From the NCBI GenBank assembly GCA_900547835.1, contig URIJ01000033.1, forward strand, positions 1 to 14,837: DNA of 14,837 bases. The letters run 5' to 3'. The DNA is from an uncultured Collinsella sp. GTDB taxonomy: Bacteria > Actinomycetota > Coriobacteriia > Coriobacteriales > Coriobacteriaceae. Both the position numbers and the translations under genes were made by a program. Shown here one piece after another: positions 8,074 to 13,736 of the stretch (position 1 is its first letter; each line of letters opens with the position of its first letter). A model generated the notes under the pieces. It was not told where the DNA came from. It did not search any database and saw only the letters and a list, made by a program, of their open reading frames with translations.

Positions 8074-9798
8074 CTACGAGCGCAGTGTAATTTTATCGCG
8101 CAGCGACTTGAGGTCTTCGGTGACGGTGCGGTCTTCCTGGATCATCTTCTGGACCTTTTTGTAGCTCGTGCTGACGGTCGAGTGGTTGCGGTTGCCAAAT
8201 TCGGCGCCCACCGCCGTGGTCGTCATCTCGCACATCTCGATGGCCAGATAGATGGCAATATGGCGTGCTTTGGCGATATTGGCGTTGCGACGCGGGCCGA
8301 TGAGCTCCTCGTGCGTCACGCCGTACTGCTCTTCGATGACGGACTGAACCGTCTGGACGTTGATCTTTTTGGCCGATGTGTCGAAGTACTGGCTGGCGAT
8401 GGCGTCGATATCGTCAAAGGTGAGCTCCCCGCCCTCGCGCTCGCGGTCGCCCGCCTCGCCGGCGCAGCGCTCGCAGAAGCTCTCGAGTTCGCGGATGTTG
8501 GTGCCCGAGACCTCGGCCATGTGTTTAAAGTGCTCGTCGGTCAGGTGCCCGCCGTCGCCCCCATAGGCCGCCAGCAGCGAGTCGTCGCCTGCCTCGGGAG
8601 CGGCGACGATGGTGTTCTCGTAATAGCGCTGCAAGATCTTGTATTTCATCTCGTAGCTGGGCTCTGCGACCAAGCAGAGCATGCCGGCGTTGAAGCGGCT
8701 GGTCAGACGCTCGTCCATGCTCAGGTCCTTGGGGGCGCGGTCTGCCGCGATGACGACCTTCTTGTTGTTGCGGATGAACTCGTCCATGAGCTGGAAAAAG
8801 TAGTCCACGCTCGCGCGCTTGCCGATGATGTTTTGGATGTCATCGATGATGAGCACGTCCACGCCGTGGTATGCCTGCATGATAGGGGCGTTGCTCTTCT
8901 TTTGGCGGTCGAACTCGGTCATCAGGTCGTCCAGATATGCCTGGGAGTTGGCATACTTGACCTTGATCTCGGGCGACTTCTCGGCGAGCTCGTTTTTGAT
9001 GGCAAGCAGCAGGTGCGTCTTGCCCAGGCCCGATTTGCCGTAGATGAACAGTGATGTGCATGTGCCGCGCTCGTCCGCGAGGGCGGCAAACTTGAGTGCC
9101 GAGCGATAGGCATGGCTGTTCTCGGGGCCGTAGACAAAGTTCTCAAAGGTAAATTTTGAGTTCGCGGCGAGCGGGGCTCCATCCGCATTCTGCTCGGCCG
9201 GTACGGTCGGTGCCGGCATGGGTGAAGCGGGGGTCGCAGCTTGCGTGGACTTAGTCGGCGCTCCGCCCTTCATCTGGTTCATCATGCGACGAAAATCATC
9301 GGCCGAGAGCGTGTTCTTGATTGCAATGCCCGAATCCGCGCCCGCCGCTGCGTCGTGAGCGATGGGCATGTGCGTGACGGGTGCGTTCGTTGACGTCGCC
9401 GCCGCGGTCGGCAACGGTGCCATGGTTTCACGGGAAACATCGCCGTGCTGGTGCTCGATTGTCGGCACGTCGCCTGCGGAGGCCGGCACCGCCGGGGAAG
9501 CAGCGGGAGCCGTGGCGGGCGCCGTCGCGGCAGCGGATTCCGTCGCGGCGCCTTGCGGTGCCACGATGTCGAGCGCAATCGGTGCAAAGGCGATTTCTTC
9601 CAGATAGGCCTCAATAGTCGGCTGATGCTTTTTGAGCTGCGCGATGGCAAAGCGCGAGGGGGCCTCGATCGTGAGCGTATCTTCGGTCAGGCTTATGGCG
9701 CGCGATTGCCCCAGCATGTTGATGAGGCGTGCATCTTGGCCGTCGCGCTGGCAAAAGGCGATGGCATCCCCCAGGATGATGCTTGCTTCCTCGTCCAC
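8074..9798 (-). CDS. dnaA: Chromosomal replication initiator DnaA
   Basis: AAA+ initiator that binds boxes at oriC and melts the DNA. It has 574 residues, longer than most because of a long linker. Domain I spans about 1-85, and the linker (about 86-205) is rich in Ala, Pro and Thr. The AAA+ domain has Walker A GKSGLGKT at 254-261 and Walker B VDVLIIDD at 313-320, and the C-terminal DNA-binding domain starts near 480. Arg504 aligns with E. coli Arg399. The recognition motif reads GNRNHSTV where E. coli has GGRDHTTV, so Asp433 is Asn538 and Thr435 is Ser540, and Pro423 is replaced by Thr528. The GTG start has GGGAGAG just upstream and follows the ATPase gene by 15 bases. A near-parS sequence is embedded in the linker. 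Confidence 0.97.
   Translation of the reverse strand: MDEEASIILGDAIAFCQRDGQDARLINMLGQSRAISLTEDTLTIEAPSRFAIAQLKKHQPTIEAYLEEIAFAPIALDIVAPQGAATESAAATAPATAPAASPAVPASAGDVPTIEHQHGDVSRETMAPLPTAAATSTNAPVTHMPIAHDAAAGADSGIAIKNTLSADDFRRMMNQMKGGAPTKSTQAATPASPMPAPTVPAEQNADGAPLAANSKFTFENFVYGPENSHAYRSALKFAALADERGTCTSLFIYGKSGLGKTHLLLAIKNELAEKSPEIKVKYANSQAYLDDLMTEFDRQKKSNAPIMQAYHGVDVLIIDDIQNIIGKRASVDYFFQLMDEFIRNNKKVVIAADRAPKDLSMDERLTSRFNAGMLCLVAEPSYEMKYKILQRYYENTIVAAPEAGDDSLLAAYGGDGGHLTDEHFKHMAEVSGTNIRELESFCERCAGEAGDREREGGELTFDDIDAIASQYFDTSAKKINVQTVQSVIEEQYGVTHEELIGPRRNANIAKARHIAIYLAIEMCEMTTTAVGAEFGNRNHSTVSTSYKKVQKMIQEDRTVTEDLKSLRDKITLRS
9424..9439. other. Degenerate parS-like site inside dnaA
   Basis: GGTTTCACGGGAAACA matches the perfect 16-base parS of this window at 14 positions. 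It encodes Val-Ser-Arg-Glu-Thr (121-125) in the unstructured linker of DnaA, a place where DNA sequence can be selected with little cost to the protein. Binding is not shown. Confidence 0.5.
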
Positions 9799-9813
9799 TG
9801 TCTCTCCCGTTCT

Positions 9814-11166
9814 TTAGCTCTGAGCTCGCACGCGAGCGGCGCCGAGTTCGGTCAGATGGTATTTCTGGCCATGCTTGATGACCAAGCCGGCCTGCGCCAA
9901 GTCATTGAGCGTGCGTGACCAAGTGGGGGCCGAGTTTCCAAACGCCCTCGCCAGATCGGTAGCACCGCACGCTTGATTTTGCGCCAGATAGCCCAGCGCG
10001 GCGTTGCCGCGATCGCTTACGAACACGTCCGGTTGTGGCTGCGCATACTGATTTGCTGCATTAGGATACATCATTTGAGCTGCTGGTTGTTGAGAACTCT
10101 GCATCGGTGGCATTTGCTGTTGAAAACTTTGAGGCCACTGTTGGTAAGGCTGCGGAGGCATCTGCTGGGCCCAAGGGCTGTACTGCTGCTGCGGCATCTG
10201 CTGGTACGGCTGCTGATATCCCTGCTGGTACTGCTGCGGGAACTGCTGGCCATACCCCAGTGGCGGCATCTGCTGATATGGATATCCCTGTTGGTACGGC
10301 TGATAGCCCATTTGCTGGCCACCCGGCGCCCCCGTCGCCTGCTGCATTGCTGCTGCATCCTGATCAGCCAGCGGCATGGCCTCTGGCATGTTTGGCGGCA
10401 TCGACATAGATGCCGCCTGGGGTTCTTGCGTGGGAAGCATTCCGGGCTGCTGCATCTGTCCCACGGGGGGCTGCATCTGCTGCGTTGCCACGGGCTGCTG
10501 CGCAAAAGCTCCCGGCAGGGGATATGTGGGCTGCTCCGTCTCGGGCCGCACGGCAGCGCCGCGTCCGCCGGCACGCTCGATTTCCTGCACGCGTTTAGGG
10601 TTCAGGCTTACCGTAACCACGGTGCCGTTGCCCATGTTGTCCTCGATGGATACGGCACCGCCGGCGTTTTCCAAATACTCCTGCACCATGGGAAACCCTG
10701 CTCCGGTTCCACGGATGTAGCGCTTCATCTTGCTGTTTGCGCTGGTAACGCCAAAGTCGAAAGCACGTTCCTTGTCGTCGATGCCGGGTCCTTGGTCAGC
10801 AAAGCGGATGGTGTCTCCGCCGTCCAGAATCGAGATGATGGGCTCGGCAAAGTGTGCGTGGATAAAGTTTTCGACAATCTCGCGGATGACCATGAGCGAG
10901 ATGTGGCCACCTTGTTCTTTCATGCACTGGTAGACGGTGTTGGTCGTCTCTTCCAAATACGTGCGGACATCTTGCGGATCAATGACGATCACACGCGGTG
11001 TCGACAGCATGTCGTCATAGACGGCGATGCGCGCGGCGTACATGGCTTTTGGCGCCTGCGTTGTCGTCTGTTCACCTTCGTCACGCTCTTCGCGCACGCC
11101 GGTGATGTGCTCGTTGTCGGGTGCCGGGTCTCCGGAATCGACCATGGTGTAAAAGTCGTCAGACAT
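9814..11166 (-). CDS. GHKL-type ATP-binding protein with Gln/Pro-rich linker and winged helix
   Basis: A 450-residue protein I cannot name. Residues about 45-190 form a GHKL (HATPase_c) domain: N-box REIVENFIHA at 95-104, G1 box DQGPGID at 124-130, G2 box GTGAGFPMVQ at 153-162, then GNGTVVTV at 180-187. No histidine-kinase phospho-acceptor helix is evident, so it looks closer to SpoIIAB/RsbW-type or stand-alone GHKL proteins. Residues about 203-378 are low-complexity Gln, Pro, Met and Tyr. Residues about 380-448 look like a winged helix of MarR/transcription-factor type (GATDLARAFGNSAPTWSRTL, then AGLVIKHGQKYHLTELG). It lies 15 bases upstream of dnaA and is likely co-transcribed with it. The start is uncertain. 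ATG 11166 is chosen because the sequence above it is AT-richer and merges with DnaA boxes, but GTG 11211 and TTG 11238 are in frame. A role in controlling dnaA or the origin is inference. Confidence 0.85.
   Translation of the reverse strand: MSDDFYTMVDSGDPAPDNEHITGVREERDEGEQTTTQAPKAMYAARIAVYDDMLSTPRVIVIDPQDVRTYLEETTNTVYQCMKEQGGHISLMVIREIVENFIHAHFAEPIISILDGGDTIRFADQGPGIDDKERAFDFGVTSANSKMKRYIRGTGAGFPMVQEYLENAGGAVSIEDNMGNGTVVTVSLNPKRVQEIERAGGRGAAVRPETEQPTYPLPGAFAQQPVATQQMQPPVGQMQQPGMLPTQEPQAASMSMPPNMPEAMPLADQDAAAMQQATGAPGGQQMGYQPYQQGYPYQQMPPLGYGQQFPQQYQQGYQQPYQQMPQQQYSPWAQQMPPQPYQQWPQSFQQQMPPMQSSQQPAAQMMYPNAANQYAQPQPDVFVSDRGNAALGYLAQNQACGATDLARAFGNSAPTWSRTLNDLAQAGLVIKHGQKYHLTELGAARVRAQS
10088..10126 (-). 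other. DnaA-box-like pair inside the Gln-rich coding segment
   Basis: TGTTGAAAA (10118-10126) is a perfect match to the box core found in the intergenic clusters, and it shares 12 of 14 bases with the extended box. TGTTGAGAA (10088-10096) equals the reverse complement of 11281-11289. They encode Ser-Phe-Gln-Gln and Ser-Ser-Gln-Gln, so a coding coincidence is possible. Confidence 0.4.
10105..10510 (-). repeat. Low-complexity Gln/Pro/Tyr/Met-coding repeat
   Basis: Many CTG/CTGCTG triplets on the plus strand encode Gln runs with recurring YQQ and QQMPP units in the linker of the GHKL protein. The repeats are degenerate rather than exact, so this reads as a protein-level low-complexity linker. 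Length variation between strains is likely. Confidence 0.75.
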
Positions 11167-11247
11167 GCCGCTCGCAATCTTCCAAAAGGTTTCGAACAAA
11201 TAGTAGCTCACCGTGCAATGTTTCTCATCTTTCGACAACTTTTCAAA

Positions 11248-11261
11248 ACCTGTTGAAAACT
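11248..11261 (-). other. Extended DnaA box, copy 2
   Basis: The minus strand reads AGTTTTCAACAGGT, identical to copies 1 and 3. It lies just above the earliest possible start (TTG 11238) of the GHKL gene, so DnaA binding here could affect transcription of the dnaA unit. Confidence 0.7.
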
Positions 11262-11300
11262 TTGGAAAACGGACGAAAAGTTCTCAACATTGCCAACATG

Positions 11301-11314
11301 ACCTGTTGAAAACT
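11301..11314 (-). other. Extended DnaA box, copy 3
   Basis: The minus strand reads AGTTTTCAACAGGT. It lies 53 bases from copy 2, about five helical turns, which puts both on the same face of the DNA. Confidence 0.7.
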
Positions 11315-11409
11315 CGATGAAATATCGTGAAAAGTTGCCATGCACCGCTAAATCGAGCTCGGCTTATGGGGGAACCGTGTGAACTGCGCAACCTTTTACC
11401 TTTGATTTC

Positions 11410-11439
11410 TTGACATTTGAACATTGATTTCCCTACAAT
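11410..11439 (+). promoter_or_regulatory. Sigma70-type promoter of rpmH
   Basis: TTGACA (11410-11415, perfect -35) and TACAAT (11434-11439, 5 of 6 at -10) are separated by 18 bases. They lie about 70 bases before the rpmH start, giving a leader of roughly 65 bases. It likely drives rpmH, rnpA, yidD, yidC and jag as far as the terminator at 13690. Confidence 0.8.
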
Positions 11440-11465
11440 CTTCAAGCTCACGTGTCTATATCTGC

Positions 11466-11483
11466 GTCCGCGTCCCCGCGGAC
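11466..11483 (+). other. Hairpin in the rpmH leader
   Basis: GTCCGCG (11466-11472) pairs perfectly with CGCGGAC (11477-11483) around a 4-base loop. No T-run follows, so it is not a terminator. It sits about 15 bases before the ribosome-binding site and could stabilise or regulate the leader. Confidence 0.45.
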
Positions 11484-11511
11484 ACTCGAAATGCAGCAGG
11501 AGGAACTTAAG

Positions 11512-11646
11512 ATGAAGCGTACGTATCAGCCTAATAAGCGTAAGCGTGCCAAGACCCATGGCTTCCGTGCCCGTATGGCCACTAAGGGTGGTCGTGCCGT
11601 GCTCGCCCGTCGTCGCGCCAAGGGCCGCAAGCGTCTCACTGTCTAG
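11512..11646 (+). CDS. rpmH: 50S ribosomal protein L34
   Basis: A 44-residue, highly basic protein of the large ribosomal subunit. MKRTYQPNKRKRAKTHGFRA and the ending of alternating Arg and Lys are diagnostic of L34. ATG 11512 is chosen because AGGAGG (11498-11503) lies just upstream and the family starts exactly here. An in-frame ATG at 11491 and a possible start at 11452 add non-family residues. It is the first gene of the rightward unit, in the classic place next to the origin, and rnpA follows after 20 bases. Confidence 0.97.
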   Translation: MKRTYQPNKRKRAKTHGFRARMATKGGRAVLARRRAKGRKRLTV

Positions 11647-11666
11647 CAGCGATACACACATCTCGC

Positions 11667-12005
11667 ATGAAGACTATTAAGTCTCGGCAAGATTTCGAGC
11701 ATGTGTTCAGTCAGGGGCGTCGTTTCAATCACCCTCTGATTCGAATGACCATATGTGAATCGGTTGGCGAAGGCGACTCCGGAAGGGTCGCCTTCGTTGG
11801 TGCTAAGCGACTCGGTTGTGCCGTCGTGCGCAACCGATCTAAGCGTGTGATGCGCGAGGCCGCCCGCAGCTGCGGATTTCCCGTTGCGGGTTATGACATC
11901 ATCTTGTTCGCAACTCCCAAGACGAGGGTTTCCTCGCCGCAGGAGATGGACAAGGCGTTGCGTTCGCTTATGAAACGCGCCGGCGTTGCCGGGGAGGAGC
12001 GATGA
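11667..12005 (+). CDS. rnpA: Ribonuclease P protein component
   Basis: Protein subunit of RNase P, which assists the catalytic RNA in trimming the 5' ends of pre-tRNAs. It has 112 residues, a normal length. The signature RNRSKRVMRE is at 55-64, preceded by VGAKRLGCAV, and the N-terminus MKTIKSRQDFEHVFSQG is typical. There is no clear ribosome-binding site before ATG 11667, so translation may couple to rpmH 20 bases upstream. The stop overlaps the yidD start by four bases. A perfect 10-bp inverted repeat (11768-11796) sits inside the gene at the codons for residues 34-43. Confidence 0.95.
   Translation: MKTIKSRQDFEHVFSQGRRFNHPLIRMTICESVGEGDSGRVAFVGAKRLGCAVVRNRSKRVMREAARSCGFPVAGYDIILFATPKTRVSSPQEMDKALRSLMKRAGVAGEER
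11768..11796 (+). repeat. Intragenic perfect inverted repeat in rnpA
   Basis: CGAAGGCGAC (11768-11777) pairs with GTCGCCTTCG (11787-11796) around a 9-base loop. It could form a hairpin in the mRNA between rpmH and the later genes. There is no T-run. Confidence 0.55.
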
Positions 12006-12226
12006 GCAATCACGTTTTGCGACGTGTTGCCATCGCTCCTATTCGCATATATCAACAGGTTATTTCGCCCTTATTGCCTGACGCCTGCATTTATTACCCA
12101 ACGTGCTCGCAATACGCCGTCCAGGCGATTGAGAAGTACGGTGTTTTGAGAGGCTGCTGGCTTGCCGTGAGGCGCATCGCTCGCTGCAATCCCCTGCACG
12201 TCGGCGGTTATGACCCTGTGCCCTAG
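12002..12226 (+). CDS. yidD: Membrane protein insertion efficiency factor YidD
   Basis: A 74-residue member of the YidD family that helps membrane protein insertion near YidC. The diagnostic core is present: CIYYPTCSQYA, then LRGCWLAVRRIARCNP and the ending HVGGYDPVP, with the three conserved cysteines. The N-terminal helix is amphipathic, which suits peripheral membrane binding. ATG overlaps the rnpA stop (ATGA), with GGGGAGGAG just upstream. yidC follows after 29 bases. Confidence 0.95.
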   Translation: MSNHVLRRVAIAPIRIYQQVISPLLPDACIYYPTCSQYAVQAIEKYGVLRGCWLAVRRIARCNPLHVGGYDPVP

Positions 12227-12255
12227 CGGGCACTCGCTATCGGAGGAAAACTTAC

Positions 12256-13026
12256 ATGTGGGATTGGATCGTTAACATCCTTTTCGAGCTGCTCAAGCTC
12301 ATCCAGACCTTTGCGGTCGACTGGGGCCTGTCCATCATCATCCTGGTGGTCATCATCCGTCTGCTACTGACGCCGCTTATGCTCAAGTCGACTAAGTCGA
12401 CGGCACGCATGCAGGTGCTGCAGCCCAAGATGCTCGAGATCCAGGAGCGCTATGCCGACGATCCCCAGCGTCAGGCCGAGGAGATGCAGAAGTTCTACAG
12501 CGAGAACAAGTTCAACCCCATGGCTGGCTGTCTGCCGCTGCTGATTCAGATGCCTATCCTGTTCGCCCTGTTTACATTGCTGCGCAACCTGCCGCAGTAC
12601 TTTAACGACGGCACGTTCTCGTTCTTCAACATCCTGCCCGACCTGACCACCACGCCGAGCGCTTCCTTTGCCGATGGCTTTATGGTTGCACTGCCTGCGC
12701 TGGTTTGCCTGATCCTGTTTGCCGTCCTGACCCTGATTCCGCAGCTCTATATGTCGCGCAACCAGACCGGCCAGCAGGCTCAGAGCATGCGTATGATGGC
12801 CGTTGTCATGACGGTCATGATGCTTTGGATGGGCTGGAGCCTTCCCGTTGGTGTTCTGCTGTACTACGACGTCTCGTCTGCTTGGCAGGTTATCCAGCAG
12901 ATTTTTGTGACGCAGAAGGTCATCGACAAGGCGAAGGCCGATGAGGAGGAGCGTCTTAAGAACGCTCCGCTGCAGGTTGAGGTCACTCGTCGCGAGAAGA
13001 AGCCGCGCCCGCACAAGAAGAAGTAG
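12256..13026 (+). CDS. yidC: Membrane protein insertase YidC/Oxa1
   Basis: Integral membrane insertase that inserts and folds membrane proteins alone or with SecYEG. It has 256 residues, the short Gram-positive form without the large periplasmic domain. Membrane segments are visible at about 23-43, 88-110, 138-162 and two near 178-218. Arg35 lies within the first conserved segment (VVIIRLLLTP) and matches the hydrophilic-groove arginine of the family. FNPMAGCLPLLIQMPILFAL at about 86-105 is the family hallmark. No lipobox cysteine is seen at the N-terminus. The C-terminal tail is strongly basic (RREKKPRPHKKK), which in Gram-positive YidC can contact ribosomes. CGGAGG is about 10 bases before the ATG. 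Confidence 0.96.
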   Translation: MWDWIVNILFELLKLIQTFAVDWGLSIIILVVIIRLLLTPLMLKSTKSTARMQVLQPKMLEIQERYADDPQRQAEEMQKFYSENKFNPMAGCLPLLIQMPILFALFTLLRNLPQYFNDGTFSFFNILPDLTTTPSASFADGFMVALPALVCLILFAVLTLIPQLYMSRNQTGQQAQSMRMMAVVMTVMMLWMGWSLPVGVLLYYDVSSAWQVIQQIFVTQKVIDKAKADEEERLKNAPLQVEVTRREKKPRPHKKK

Positions 13027-13070
13027 TGGGATATCAATCTTATTTAGGTACCTAACTTTTGGAGTACGTT

Positions 13071-13640
13071 ATGTCTGAAGAGATCATCGAGGATATGCTT
13101 GAGGAGGTTGCCCCGCAGGTCGCGGGCGATTATCCCGAGATTGCACAGCGCTACAAGGCTGGTGAAGAGCTGACCGATGAGGAGCTCGACACCATTGCCG
13201 ATGTTGCGATTTCCATCCTGCGTTCCATCCTTTCGCACTTCGATGCCGCCAACTCTCCTATCGATGAGTATGAGGGCGACGAGGGTGAGCTGATTTTGGA
13301 TGTAACGGCTCCCGACCTTGCTGTTCTCATTGGCCGTCATGGTCGCACTCTTGATGCTCTTCAGGTTATGTTCTCTTTGCTGGTGAGCCGCAAGCTTGGC
13401 TTTAGGTATCCGGTTGTAGTGGACGTCGAGGGATACAAGAGTCGCCGTCAGGATAAGGTCGCCTCCATGGCTCAGTCTGCTGCCGAGCGTGCCATCCGCA
13501 CTCATAAGAGTGTTTCGCTTCCGCCCATGAATGCCTACGAGCGCCGACTGGTTCACATTGCACTTCGTGGCAACGATGCAGTCGATACTCATTCTGAGGG
13601 TTCTGACCCTGATCGCCATGTGGTGATTGTTGCTCGATAA
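13071..13640 (+). CDS. KH/R3H RNA-binding protein (KhpB/Jag-like)
   Basis: RNA-binding protein of the Jag/KhpB family, 189 residues from ATG 13071. A KH-type domain includes LIGRHGRTLDALQ at 86-98 with its GxxG loop. The R3H domain covers about 150-189, with YERRLVHIAL carrying the conserved Arg and His. The N-terminal Jag_N domain found in Firmicutes KhpB is absent, and instead there is a short acidic helix region (1-60). The start has GGAG at good distance. A TTG at 13059 in frame would absorb that site, so it is rejected. It is the last gene before a strong terminator. In other bacteria the family binds many mRNAs and affects cell-wall growth. The target here is unknown. Confidence 0.9.
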   Translation: MSEEIIEDMLEEVAPQVAGDYPEIAQRYKAGEELTDEELDTIADVAISILRSILSHFDAANSPIDEYEGDEGELILDVTAPDLAVLIGRHGRTLDALQVMFSLLVSRKLGFRYPVVVDVEGYKSRRQDKVASMAQSAAERAIRTHKSVSLPPMNAYERRLVHIALRGNDAVDTHSEGSDPDRHVVIVAR

Positions 13641-13658
13641 TCTACTCGAGCTTATGCT

Positions 13659-13690
13659 AAGGGGACGTGGTTTCCACGTCCCCTTTTTTT
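13659..13690 (+). terminator. Intrinsic terminator after jag
   Basis: A perfect 12-bp stem with a 3-base loop (core GGGGACGTGG/CCACGTCCCC) is followed by seven T residues. It ends the rpmH-to-jag unit 18 bases past the jag stop. The next gene begins right after it, so rsmG and parA probably have a separate promoter. Confidence 0.93.
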
Positions 13691-13736
13691 GTCAAAAGTT
13701 CTCGATACACTGATTTTTGTCAGAAAGGAGCTTTCG

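Larger units (their letters stand above)
11167..11511. promoter_or_regulatory. Divergent intergenic region with DnaA-box cluster (second origin-like segment)
   Basis: This gap separates the leftward dnaA unit from the rightward rpmH unit. Between 11229 and 11338 it is dense in box-like sequences: TTTTCAAAA (11240-11248), TGTTGAAAA (11251-11259), TTTGGAAAA (11261-11269), TTCTCAACA (11281-11289) and TGTTGAAAA (11304-11312). It is the classical rpmH-dnaA location of oriC or of the dnaA autoregulatory region. The rpmH promoter occupies the right end. A convincing promoter for the leftward unit was not found. A weak pair (TTGCGC and CATAAG, 17-base gap) exists near 11362-11390 on the minus strand. 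Confidence 0.7.

Noticed and set aside
10105..10510. Tandem repeat or CRISPR-like array
   Set aside because: The CTG-rich repetition is degenerate, in frame and codes for a Gln/Pro linker. There are no regular repeats with unique spacers.
11167..11238. Upstream GTG/TTG starts for the GHKL gene
   Set aside because: Not fully excluded. The segment is AT-richer than the gene and merges with the DnaA-box cluster, and none of the starts has a strong ribosome-binding site, so the ATG at 11166 was preferred.
13659..13683. parS-like CCACGT palindrome near jag
   Set aside because: It is the stem of an intrinsic terminator with a T-run and lacks the GTTTCACGTGAAAC core.
13689..13736. Upstream TTG start for rsmG
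   Set aside because: It lies in the terminator T-run, has no ribosome-binding site, and adds residues outside the family. The TTG at 13737 has AAAGGAG at proper distance.
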